Below, piece by piece: positions 57,486 through 64,000 of a stretch of 64,000 nucleotides of DNA (positions are counted from its first letter, which is position 1; each line of letters opens with the position of its first letter). The notes under the pieces are model-generated. The model did no database searches. It was not told the origin of the DNA and saw only the letters and a list, made by a program, of their open reading frames with translations. The stretch is from contig NZ_BEWG01000104.1 of NCBI RefSeq assembly GCF_002723835.1, forward strand, positions 139,370-203,369, read 5' to 3'. Source of the DNA: Mycobacterium sp. shizuoka-1 (GTDB lineage: Bacteria; Actinomycetota; Actinomycetes; Mycobacteriales; Mycobacteriaceae). The position numbers and the translations under genes are program-made.

Positions 57486-59003
57486 GTGCAATCCAACCTC
57501 GCCACCACCACACGTGAGGAGTTCCGTGCGCTGGCCGCCGAACACCGCGTGGTGCCGGTGACCCGCAAGGTGCTCGCCGACAGCGAGACACCGTTGTCGG
57601 CGTACCGGAAACTGGCCGCCAACCGGCCCGGAACGTTTCTGCTGGAGTCCGCCGAGAACGGCCGGTCGTGGTCGCGCTGGTCCTTCATCGGCGCGGGGGC
57701 GCCGTCGGCGCTGACGGTGCGCGACGGCCAGGCCGTCTGGCTCGGTACCACCCCGCAGGACGCCCCCACCGGAGGTGATCCGCTGCAGGCGCTGCATCAG
57801 ACGATGTCGCTGCTGTCCACCGGGCCGCTCGCCGGGGTACCGCCGCTGTCGGGCGGCATGGTCGGGTTCTTTGCCTACGACTTCGTCCGCCGTCTCGAGC
57901 GGCTGCCCGCGTTGGCGGTTGACGATCTCGGGCTGCCGGACATGCTGCTGCTGTTGGCCACCGATCTGGCCGCCGTCGACCATCACGAGGGCACCATCAC
58001 CCTGATCGCCAACGCGGTGAACTGGAACGGGACCGACGAGCGCGTCGACTGGGCCTACGACGACGCGGTCGCCCGGCTCGACGTGATGACCGATGCGCTG
58101 AACCAGCCGTTGTCGTCGAGCGTGGCCAGCTTCTCCCGCCCGGTGCCCCAACACCGCTCCCAGCGCACCTCCGAGGAGTACAGCGCGATCGTGGAGCGGT
58201 TGGTCAAGGAGATCGAGGCCGGCGAGGCCTTCCAGGTGGTGCCCTCGCAGCGTTTCGAGATGGACACCGCGGTCGACCCGATCGATGTCTACCGGATGCT
58301 GCGGGTGACCAATCCCAGTCCGTACATGTACCTGATGCACATTCCGGATGAAGCTGGGCGAACGGCCTTTTCGATCGTCGGCTCCAGCCCGGAGGCGTTG
58401 GTCACGGTCAAGGACGGGTGGGCCACCACCCACCCGATCGCCGGAACCCGGTGGCGCGGTCAGACCGAGGAGGAGGACCAGCTGCTGGAGAAGGAGCTGC
58501 TGGCCGACGAGAAGGAACGTGCCGAACATCTGATGCTGGTCGACCTCGGCCGCAACGATCTGGGCCGGGTGTGCGTGCCGGGCACCGTGCGGGTGGAGGA
58601 CTACAGCCACATCGAGCGCTACAGCCATGTCATGCATCTGGTGTCCACGGTCACAGGCCTGCTCGCCGAAGGCCGCACGGCCCTGGATGCGGTCACGGCG
58701 TGCTTCCCGGCCGGCACCCTGACCGGCGCGCCGAAGGTGCGGGCGATGGAACTCATCGAAGAGGTGGAGAAGACCCGCCGTGGTCTGTACGGCGGCGTGG
58801 TGGGGTACCTGGATTTCGCCGGCAACGCCGACTTCGCGATCGCCATCCGCACCGCCCTGATGAGCAAGGGCACCGCCTACGTGCAGGCCGGCGGCGGCGT
58901 GGTGGCCGACTCCAACGGCCCCTACGAGTACACCGAGGCGTCGAACAAGGCCAAGGCGGTGCTGAGCGCGATCGCCGCCGCGGAAACGCTGGGCGCCCCG
59001 TGA
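57486..59003 (+). CDS. trpE: anthranilate synthase component I
   Basis: 505 residues. N-terminal regulatory part includes LLESAENGRSWSRWSFIG (tryptophan-binding ESA motif). The chorismate-binding core has PSPYMYLMH, SPEALVTV, HPIAGTRWRG, DLGRNDLGRVC, ERYSHVMHLVSTV, FPAGTLTGAPKVRAMELIEE and YGGVVGYLDFAGNADFAIAIRT. It needs a TrpG glutaminase encoded elsewhere. GTG 57486 follows GGGAGGA (57473-57479). The stop overlaps the next gene (GTGA). Confidence 0.97.
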   Translation: MQSNLATTTREEFRALAAEHRVVPVTRKVLADSETPLSAYRKLAANRPGTFLLESAENGRSWSRWSFIGAGAPSALTVRDGQAVWLGTTPQDAPTGGDPLQALHQTMSLLSTGPLAGVPPLSGGMVGFFAYDFVRRLERLPALAVDDLGLPDMLLLLATDLAAVDHHEGTITLIANAVNWNGTDERVDWAYDDAVARLDVMTDALNQPLSSSVASFSRPVPQHRSQRTSEEYSAIVERLVKEIEAGEAFQVVPSQRFEMDTAVDPIDVYRMLRVTNPSPYMYLMHIPDEAGRTAFSIVGSSPEALVTVKDGWATTHPIAGTRWRGQTEEEDQLLEKELLADEKERAEHLMLVDLGRNDLGRVCVPGTVRVEDYSHIERYSHVMHLVSTVTGLLAEGRTALDAVTACFPAGTLTGAPKVRAMELIEEVEKTRRGLYGGVVGYLDFAGNADFAIAIRTALMSKGTAYVQAGGGVVADSNGPYEYTEASNKAKAVLSAIAAAETLGAP

Positions 59004-59599
59004 TCCGCATCGGGCAGCTGCTGCTGGTCGTCTCGGCGGTGCTGCTGTGGGTGGCCTCTCGGCTGGTCTGGGTGTCGGTGACGTCGTACGACGGACTGGG
59101 CCAGCCCAAGACCGTGACGCTGACCGGAGCCAACTGGTCCAACGCCCTGCTGCCACTGGCGATGTTGCTGCTGGCCGCGGCGATCGCCGGGCTGGCGGTG
59201 CGGGGGTGGGTCCTGCGGGTGGTTGCGGTGCTGGTGGCGGTGGTGACGCTGCTGCTGGGCTACCTCGGTGTCAGCTTGATTCGCACTCCGGACGTCGGTC
59301 CGCGAGGCGCCGAACTCGCGCAGATCCCGGTGCAAACGCTCGTCGCCAGCGACCGGCACTACCTGGGAGCCGGGCTGACGGTCGCCGCGGCGGCGTGTGC
59401 GCTGGTCGCCGCCGTCCTGCTGATGCGTGCGGCGGCCTCCGGGCGGGCCGCCACCGCCAAATACGCGGCTCCCGCGGCCCGGCGCCGCGCGGCTCGCGAC
59501 GAGGACGGCGAGCCGGGCCTGTCGGAGCGCGGGATGTGGGACGCCCTCGACGAGGGCGTCGATCCCACCGAGCGACACCTCGACACCGAGGGTCGGTGA
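59000..59599 (+). CDS. Trp-region conserved membrane protein (TIGR02234 type)
   Basis: 199 residues with four hydrophobic helices (about 3-24, 48-66, 70-92, 126-146) and a charged cytoplasmic tail (ARRRAARDEDGEPGLSERGMWDALDEGVDPTERH). A protein of this type lies between trpE and trpC in many actinobacteria (Rv1610-like). The role is unknown; the operon position suggests a link to tryptophan or precursor handling. GTG 59000 overlaps trpE by 4 nt. Confidence 0.88.
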   Translation: MIRIGQLLLVVSAVLLWVASRLVWVSVTSYDGLGQPKTVTLTGANWSNALLPLAMLLLAAAIAGLAVRGWVLRVVAVLVAVVTLLLGYLGVSLIRTPDVGPRGAELAQIPVQTLVASDRHYLGAGLTVAAAACALVAAVLLMRAAASGRAATAKYAAPAARRRAARDEDGEPGLSERGMWDALDEGVDPTERHLDTEGR

Positions 59600-59677
59600 C
59601 GGATGCGCGGCGTACTACGACTACCCTTCCAAGGAAACAAGCGAGATCGGCAGGGCGCGAGAAGGGATCCGGTTGGC

Positions 59678-60496
59678 ATGAGCTCGGCAACCGTGCTCGA
59701 CTCGATCATCGAGGGAGTCCGCGAAGACGTCGCCGCACGTGAGGCGGTCGTCAGCCTGGCTGAGGTGAAGGCTGCGGCCGAGGCGGCGCCGGCCCCGCTG
59801 AACGTGCTGGCCGCATTGCGTGCGCCCGGCATCGCCGTCATCGCCGAAGTGAAGCGCGCCAGCCCCTCTCGCGGCCAGCTCGCCAACATCGCCGACCCCG
59901 CCGAGTTGGCCCGCGCCTACGAAAGCGGCGGCGCCCGGGTGATCAGCGTGCTGACCGAGGAGCGCCGCTTTCACGGTTCGCTCGCCGACCTTGACGCCGT
60001 ACGTGCCAGTGTCCGAATCCCGGTGCTGCGCAAGGACTTCATCGTCCGGCCGTACCAGATCCATGAGGCCAGGGCGCACGGTGCGGACATGCTGCTGCTG
60101 ATCGTCGCGGCGCTGGAACAGCCGGCCCTGGAATCGTTGCTGGAGCGCACCGAATCATTGGGTATGACCGCGCTGGTCGAGGTGCACACGGAGGAAGAGG
60201 CCGATCGTGCGCTGCAAGCGGGCGCCAAGGTGATCGGCGTGAACGCCCGCGACCTCAAGACGCTGGAGGTCGACCGGGACTGCTTCGCCCGGATCGCGCC
60301 AGGGCTGCCGTCCGACATCATCCGGGTCGCCGAGTCCGGTGTGCGCGGCACGGGTGACCTGCTGGCTTACGCCGGTGCCGGTGCCGACGCCGTGCTGGTC
60401 GGGGAGGGCCTGGTCACCAGTGGCGACCCGCGCAGCGCCGTCGCCGATCTGGTGACCGCCGGCGCCCACCCGTCCTGCCCCAAACCCGCTCGCTGA
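59678..60496 (+). CDS. trpC: indole-3-glycerol phosphate synthase
   Basis: 272 residues. VIAEVKRASPSRG, ISVLTEERRFHGSLADLDAVR, LRKDFIV, GVNARDLKTLEVD and VAESGVRGTGDL are the standard IGPS motifs, with catalytic lysines and glutamates intact. It is not fused to TrpF. ATG 59678 is chosen. It lies 78 nt after the membrane protein and 3 nt before trpB. Confidence 0.97.
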   Translation: MSSATVLDSIIEGVREDVAAREAVVSLAEVKAAAEAAPAPLNVLAALRAPGIAVIAEVKRASPSRGQLANIADPAELARAYESGGARVISVLTEERRFHGSLADLDAVRASVRIPVLRKDFIVRPYQIHEARAHGADMLLLIVAALEQPALESLLERTESLGMTALVEVHTEEEADRALQAGAKVIGVNARDLKTLEVDRDCFARIAPGLPSDIIRVAESGVRGTGDLLAYAGAGADAVLVGEGLVTSGDPRSAVADLVTAGAHPSCPKPAR

Positions 60497-60499
60497 GTC

Positions 60500-61771
60500 G
60501 TGGCCGACACCTCCACCCCGAACGTGCCGCGCACCAGCGCGGCCGTCGCTGAGCCCACCTCACACGAGCCGGACGCCCGCGGGCATTTCGGCGTCTACGG
60601 CGGACGCTACGTCCCCGAGGCGCTGATGGCGGTCATCGAAGAGGTCACCGCCGCCTACGAGAAGGCGCGCACCGATCAGGAATTCCTGGATCGACTGGAC
60701 AACCTGCAGACCCATTACGCCGGGCGCCCGTCACCGCTGTACGAAGCGGTGCGGCTCAGCGAGCACCTGGGTGGGGCGCGGATCTTCCTCAAGCGGGAAG
60801 ACCTCAACCACACCGGGTCGCACAAGATCAACAATGTGCTGGGGCAAGCCCTGCTGGCCAAGCAGATGGGCAAGACCCGGGTGATCGCCGAGACCGGCGC
60901 CGGCCAGCATGGGGTGGCGACCGCGACGGCGTGTGCGCTGCTCGGGCTGGAGTGCGTGATCTACATGGGTGCGGTGGACACCGCGCGCCAGGCGCTCAAC
61001 GTGGCACGGATGCGGCTGTTGGGCGCCGAGGTGGTGTCGGTGGAGTCCGGTTCCAAAACCCTCAAGGACGCCATCAACGACGCCTTCCGCGACTGGGTCA
61101 CCAACGCCGATCGCACCTACTACTGCTTCGGCACCGCCGCCGGGCCGCACCCGTTCCCGACGATGGTGCGCGACTTCCAGCGCATCATCGGGCTGGAGGC
61201 CAGGACACAGATCCTGGCGCAGGCCGGCCGGTTGCCCGACGCCGTGGCCGCGTGCGTGGGTGGCGGTTCCAACGCGATCGGCATCTTCCACCCGTTCATC
61301 GACGACACCACGGTGCGCCTGGTCGGCTTCGAGGCGGCCGGTGACGGCGTCGAAACCGGAAGGCACGCAGCAACGTTCACCGGCGGCACGCCGGGGGCCT
61401 TCCAGGGTTCGTATTCGTATCTGCTCCAGGACGAGGACGGTCAGACCATCGAGTCGCACTCGATCTCGGCCGGGCTGGACTATCCGGGCGTCGGACCCGA
61501 GCATGCGTTCCTCAAGGATCTCGGTCGCACCGAGTACCGGCCGATCACCGACACCGAGGCGATGGACGCGTTCCGGCTGCTGTGCCGGTTGGAGGGCATC
61601 ATCCCGGCGATCGAGTCGGCCCACGCGGTGGCGGGTGCGGTGAAGCTGGCGGCCGAGCTGGGGCCGGGTTCGATCATCCTGATCAACCTGTCCGGGCGCG
61701 GCGACAAGGACGTCGAGACGGCGGCCAGGTGGTTCGGGTTGTTCGACAATCCCGGGCCGGGAGCCTCATGA
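60500..61771 (+). CDS. trpB: tryptophan synthase beta subunit
   Basis: 423 residues. PLP lysine K109 is in NHTGSHKINN. ETGAGQHGVATATACALLG, the phosphate loop VGGGSNAIG, and EGIIPAIESAHA follow. It joins indole and serine to tryptophan. An N-terminal extension of about 25 residues before HFGVYGGRYVPEAL is usual in mycobacteria. GTG 60500 is used, and trpA overlaps the stop (ATGA). Confidence 0.98.
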   Translation: MADTSTPNVPRTSAAVAEPTSHEPDARGHFGVYGGRYVPEALMAVIEEVTAAYEKARTDQEFLDRLDNLQTHYAGRPSPLYEAVRLSEHLGGARIFLKREDLNHTGSHKINNVLGQALLAKQMGKTRVIAETGAGQHGVATATACALLGLECVIYMGAVDTARQALNVARMRLLGAEVVSVESGSKTLKDAINDAFRDWVTNADRTYYCFGTAAGPHPFPTMVRDFQRIIGLEARTQILAQAGRLPDAVAACVGGGSNAIGIFHPFIDDTTVRLVGFEAAGDGVETGRHAATFTGGTPGAFQGSYSYLLQDEDGQTIESHSISAGLDYPGVGPEHAFLKDLGRTEYRPITDTEAMDAFRLLCRLEGIIPAIESAHAVAGAVKLAAELGPGSIILINLSGRGDKDVETAARWFGLFDNPGPGAS

Positions 61772-62580
61772 CGGTTCAGCACAGCCAGTCCGGCCGGCTG
61801 GGATCGGTTTTCGCGGCGTGCCACGAACAGGGCCGGGCGGCCCTGATCGGTTACCTGCCGACCGGCTATCCCTCCGTCGACGTGTCGATCGACGCCATGG
61901 TGGCGATGGTCGAATCCGGTTGCGACATCATCGAAGTCGGCGTTCCGTATTCCGATCCGGGAATGGACGGTCCGGTGATCGCGACCGCCACGGAGGCCGC
62001 GTTGCAGGGTGGTGTCCGGGTCCGCGACACGTTGCGGGCGGTCGAGGCGATCAGCGCCGCCGGCGGTTCCCCGGTGGTGATGACCTACTGGAACCTGATG
62101 CTGCACTACGGAATTGACGCATGGGCCCGCGATCTCGCCGCGGCAGGGGGATTGGGCATGATCACCCCGGATCTCATCCCCGAGGAAGCCGATCAGTGGA
62201 TCGCGGCCTCCGACGCCCACAACCTGGACCGGATTTTCCTGGTCGCCCCGTCGTCGACCCCGGAACGGCTGGCCAAGACGGTCACGGCCTCACGCGGTTT
62301 CGTCTATGCGGCCTCGACGATGGGTGTCACGGGGGCGCGCGACGCGGTGTCCAGCGCCGCCCCGGAACTGGTGCGGCGGATCAGGGAGATCTCCGACATC
62401 CCGGTGGGTGTCGGGCTGGGCGTGCGCTCGCGTGAGCAGGCCGCCGAGATCGCGGCGTTCGCCGACGGGGTGATCGTAGGCTCGGCGCTGGTGTCGGCCC
62501 TGACCGACGGGTTGGCGGCGGTGCGGACGCTGACCGAAGAGCTTGCTGTGGGTGTGCGACAGAAGGTGCCTGCTTCGTGA
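61768..62580 (+). CDS. trpA: tryptophan synthase alpha subunit
   Basis: 270 residues. ALIGYLPTGYPS, DIIEVGVPYSDPGMDGPVIATA (catalytic Glu and Asp region), MTYWNLMLHYG, GMITPDLIPEEA, FLVAPSST and VGLGVRSREQA match TrpA. It makes indole from indole-3-glycerol phosphate and channels it to TrpB. It overlaps trpB and lgt by 4 nt each. Confidence 0.97.
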   Translation: MTVQHSQSGRLGSVFAACHEQGRAALIGYLPTGYPSVDVSIDAMVAMVESGCDIIEVGVPYSDPGMDGPVIATATEAALQGGVRVRDTLRAVEAISAAGGSPVVMTYWNLMLHYGIDAWARDLAAAGGLGMITPDLIPEEADQWIAASDAHNLDRIFLVAPSSTPERLAKTVTASRGFVYAASTMGVTGARDAVSSAAPELVRRIREISDIPVGVGLGVRSREQAAEIAAFADGVIVGSALVSALTDGLAAVRTLTEELAVGVRQKVPAS

Positions 62581-63815
62581 CGACAACCGTCTTGGCTTAT
62601 TTCCCGAGCCCGCCGCAGGGGGTGTGGCATCTGGGGCCCGTCCCAATTCGGGCGTATGCGCTGTGCATCATCGCCGGAATCATCGCCGCGCTGATGATCG
62701 GCGACCGGCGCTGGGCGGCCCGCGGCGGCGAGCGCGGTGTCATCTACGACATTGCCTTGTGGGCGGTGCCGTTCGGCCTGATCGGCGGCCGGCTCTACCA
62801 CCTGATGACCGACTGGAGAACCTATTGGGGTGAGGGTGGCGCGGGTTTCGGCGCCGCCTTGCGGATCTGGGACGGTGGTCTGGGCATCTGGGGTGCGGTT
62901 GCCCTAGGCGGTGTCGGAGCGTGGATCGCCTGCCGGCGCAGGGGGATTCCGCTGCCGGCCTTCGGCGACGCGATCGCGCCCGGGATCATCCTGGCGCAGG
63001 CGATCGGTCGGCTGGGCAATTACTTCAACCAGGAGTTGTACGGCCGCGAGACGACGGTGCCGTGGGGGATGGAGATCTTCTATCGGCGCGATGCGTCCGG
63101 AATGGTCGACGTGCATTCCCTCGACGGCGTGTCGACGGGTCAGGTCGCCGCGGTGGTGCAGCCGACGTTCCTCTACGAGCTGGTGTGGAACGTCCTGGTT
63201 TTCGTCTTCCTGATCTACATCGACCGGCGATTCAAGATGGGCCACGGTCGCCTGTTCGCGAGTTATGTGGCGGCCTACTGCGTGGGCCGGTTCTGGGTGG
63301 AGTTGCTGCGCGACGACACCGCCACACACATCGCCGGTATCCGGGTCAACTCGTTCACGTCGGTGTTCGTGTTCATCGGCGCGATCGTGTACATCCTGCT
63401 GGCGCCCAAGGGCCGGGAGGATCCGGCCGCGCTCGCCGGTAAGCACGCCGAGGCCGAGCCGCTCGAAGAATCGCCTGCCGAGAAGATGGCCGAGGATTTG
63501 GTGGCCGTGGCCACCGGCGGCGGTATCGCCGCGGCCGCCAGTGTGGCCGGCGAGCACGACGCCGAAGACGCCGCGGCCACCGGCGACGTCGATGAGGCTG
63601 AGCCCGAGCCTGAGGCTGCGGCTGAGCCCGAGGCTGAACCGGAACCTGAGCCCGAGGCTGAACCGGAACCTGAGCCTGAGGCTGAGGCCGAGCCGGAACC
63701 TGAGCCCGAGCCCACACCCGAGCCCACTCCGGAACCAGCCCCCGCACCGCAGCGGCGCGAGTTCCGCGCAGTCGTGCGACGCGTGCTCTGGGGCGTGGAG
63801 ATCCACCGGGACTGA
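62577..63815 (+). CDS. lgt: prolipoprotein diacylglyceryl transferase with long acidic tail
   Basis: 412 residues. Residues 1 to about 278 are the seven-helix enzyme, with the Lgt signature GRLGNYFNQELYG and the upstream GGLGIWGA segment. It attaches diacylglycerol to the lipobox cysteine of preprolipoproteins. Residues about 279-412 are a cytoplasmic extension, and about 339-392 are Pro-Glu-Ala repeats (EPEPEAEPE type) ending in a short basic segment (RREFRAVVRRVLWG). Mycobacterial Lgt proteins often carry such tails; this one is long. GTG 62577 overlaps trpA. Confidence 0.96.
   Translation: MTTTVLAYFPSPPQGVWHLGPVPIRAYALCIIAGIIAALMIGDRRWAARGGERGVIYDIALWAVPFGLIGGRLYHLMTDWRTYWGEGGAGFGAALRIWDGGLGIWGAVALGGVGAWIACRRRGIPLPAFGDAIAPGIILAQAIGRLGNYFNQELYGRETTVPWGMEIFYRRDASGMVDVHSLDGVSTGQVAAVVQPTFLYELVWNVLVFVFLIYIDRRFKMGHGRLFASYVAAYCVGRFWVELLRDDTATHIAGIRVNSFTSVFVFIGAIVYILLAPKGREDPAALAGKHAEAEPLEESPAEKMAEDLVAVATGGGIAAAASVAGEHDAEDAAATGDVDEAEPEPEAAAEPEAEPEPEPEAEPEPEPEAEAEPEPEPEPTPEPTPEPAPAPQRREFRAVVRRVLWGVEIHRD
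63591..63751 (+). repeat. in-frame Glu-Pro/Ala coding repeat in lgt
   Basis: Hexamer-like units GAGCCY and GAGGCT, and GAACCKGAR, recur about 25 times, encoding alternating Glu-Pro and Glu-Ala. Near-identical blocks such as GAGGCTGAACCGGAACCTGA occur twice, so the tract is prone to slippage length change. Confidence 0.8.
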
Positions 63816-63862
63816 TCAGCAGACCGCCGACCAGCGGGAACGCTCTTGTCGTAGTGCGGGCG

Positions 63863-63883
63863 TAGCATCGAACACATGTTCGA
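63863..63883 (+). promoter_or_regulatory. SOS (LexA) box at a leaderless promoter
   Basis: TCGAAC-ACAT-GTTCGA (63868-63883) is a perfect mycobacterial LexA operator. TAGCAT (63863-63868) is a -10 placed 7 nt before ATG 63876, which lies inside the box. LexA binding would block the promoter completely. Confidence 0.8.
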
Positions 63884-63935
63884 CCATTGGCCTGAAGAGT
63901 ACTTCGAGCCGTGTGATGTCTCAGGACATCGGTGA
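63876..63935 (+). pseudogene. 5' stub of an SOS-controlled gene, probably DUF222/13E12 type
   Basis: ATG 63876 starts MFDHWPEEYFEPCD, then the frame enters the repeated sequence and stops at TGA 63933-63935. The MFD start and SOS box are like those of mycobacterial 13E12/DUF222 HNH proteins, several of which are LexA-controlled. The gene appears to be broken by an insertion after about 14 codons. The remainder would lie beyond the window, so the identity is tentative. Confidence 0.45.
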
Positions 63936-64000
63936 CAGTTGTGTATCAGGACATCGGTGACGGTTGGTGTGTCAGGACTTCGGTGACGCTTTATCGGTCT
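63917..64000. mobile_element. probable insertion-sequence end with three direct repeats
   Basis: TGTNTCAGGACWTCGGTGAC occurs at 63917-63936, 63942-63961 and 63968-63987, spaced 25 and 26 nt. Such arrays of transposase-binding repeats are seen at ends of some mycobacterial elements (IS481-like in my memory). The element interrupts the SOS-controlled frame. The transposase gene would lie to the right, outside the window. Confidence 0.55.

Noticed and set aside
63917..63987. CRISPR array
   Set aside because: The intervals between copies are only 5-6 nt, far too short for spacers.

Overview
The window is a GC-rich stretch of a chromosome from a fast-growing, environmental-type mycobacterium (Mycolicibacterium-like). 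The evidence is gene content and order: dnaE1; treX-treY-treZ next to an acyltransferase and bioA-bioF-bioD; bioB-bsaP; a lipase; nrtR and nadA-nadB-nadC; hisD-C-B-H-priA-impA-F-I; a bcp-type peroxiredoxin; trpE-(membrane protein)-trpC-B-A; and lgt. This order closely matches the M. tuberculosis region around Rv1562c-Rv1614 as I remember it. Many GTG starts, stop/start overlaps of 1-4 nt, and -10 hexamers placed 6-8 nt before the start codon (leaderless transcripts) fit the same group.

Layout. 1-3.7 kb: end of an unknown membrane gene, a polysaccharide pyruvyl transferase-family gene, a large membrane protein, a protein with a SecD P1-head-like domain, and two small DUF202 membrane proteins. 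3.8-7.4 kb: dnaE1. 7.4-12.4 kb: accessory genes (PPOX-type flavin/F420 protein, cysteine-rich MerR regulator, MHS-type and DHA2-type transporters, SRPBCC protein, TetR regulator with visible operators). 12.4-13.3 kb: cobalamin riboswitch driving a lone CbiM-like permease. 13.4-23.5 kb: nitrate assimilation. A nitrate reductase fused to a flavodoxin/FNR module is followed by a NarK transporter, NirB, NirD, a HemD-winged helix fusion and a sirohydrochlorin chelatase, so reductases, transporter and siroheme supply lie together. 23.5-24.7 kb: ilvA.

24.7-33.1 kb, mostly on the minus strand: trehalose from glycogen (treX, treY, treZ) and an AT3-SGNH acyltransferase. 33.2-39.8 kb: biotin synthesis, with the TetR-type repressor bioQ and two matching TGAAC-N3-GTTCA operators, one before bioF and one between bioQ and bioB. 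Between bioA and bioF lie three exact-period 53-bp repeats that read as three stop/start-coupled 17-residue mini-ORFs. 39.8-45.4 kb: lipase, NrtR and the NAD operon with a large palindrome covering both divergent promoters. 45.4-46.4 kb: deazaflavin-type protein and LysE exporter.

46.5-52.9 kb: histidine operon. PriA probably serves both histidine and tryptophan synthesis, since no trpF is seen. 52.9-57.4 kb: an accessory block splits his from trp. It holds a WXG100-like protein with a small overlapping partner gene, a P450-TetR pair, an ABC ATPase and the peroxiredoxin. 57.5-63.8 kb: tryptophan genes and lgt with a long acidic repeat tail. 63.8-64 kb: an SOS-box promoter and the first codons of a gene apparently cut off by an insertion-sequence end carrying three direct repeats that runs off the window.

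No rRNA, tRNA or CRISPR array was seen. No gap between genes exceeds 300 bases.
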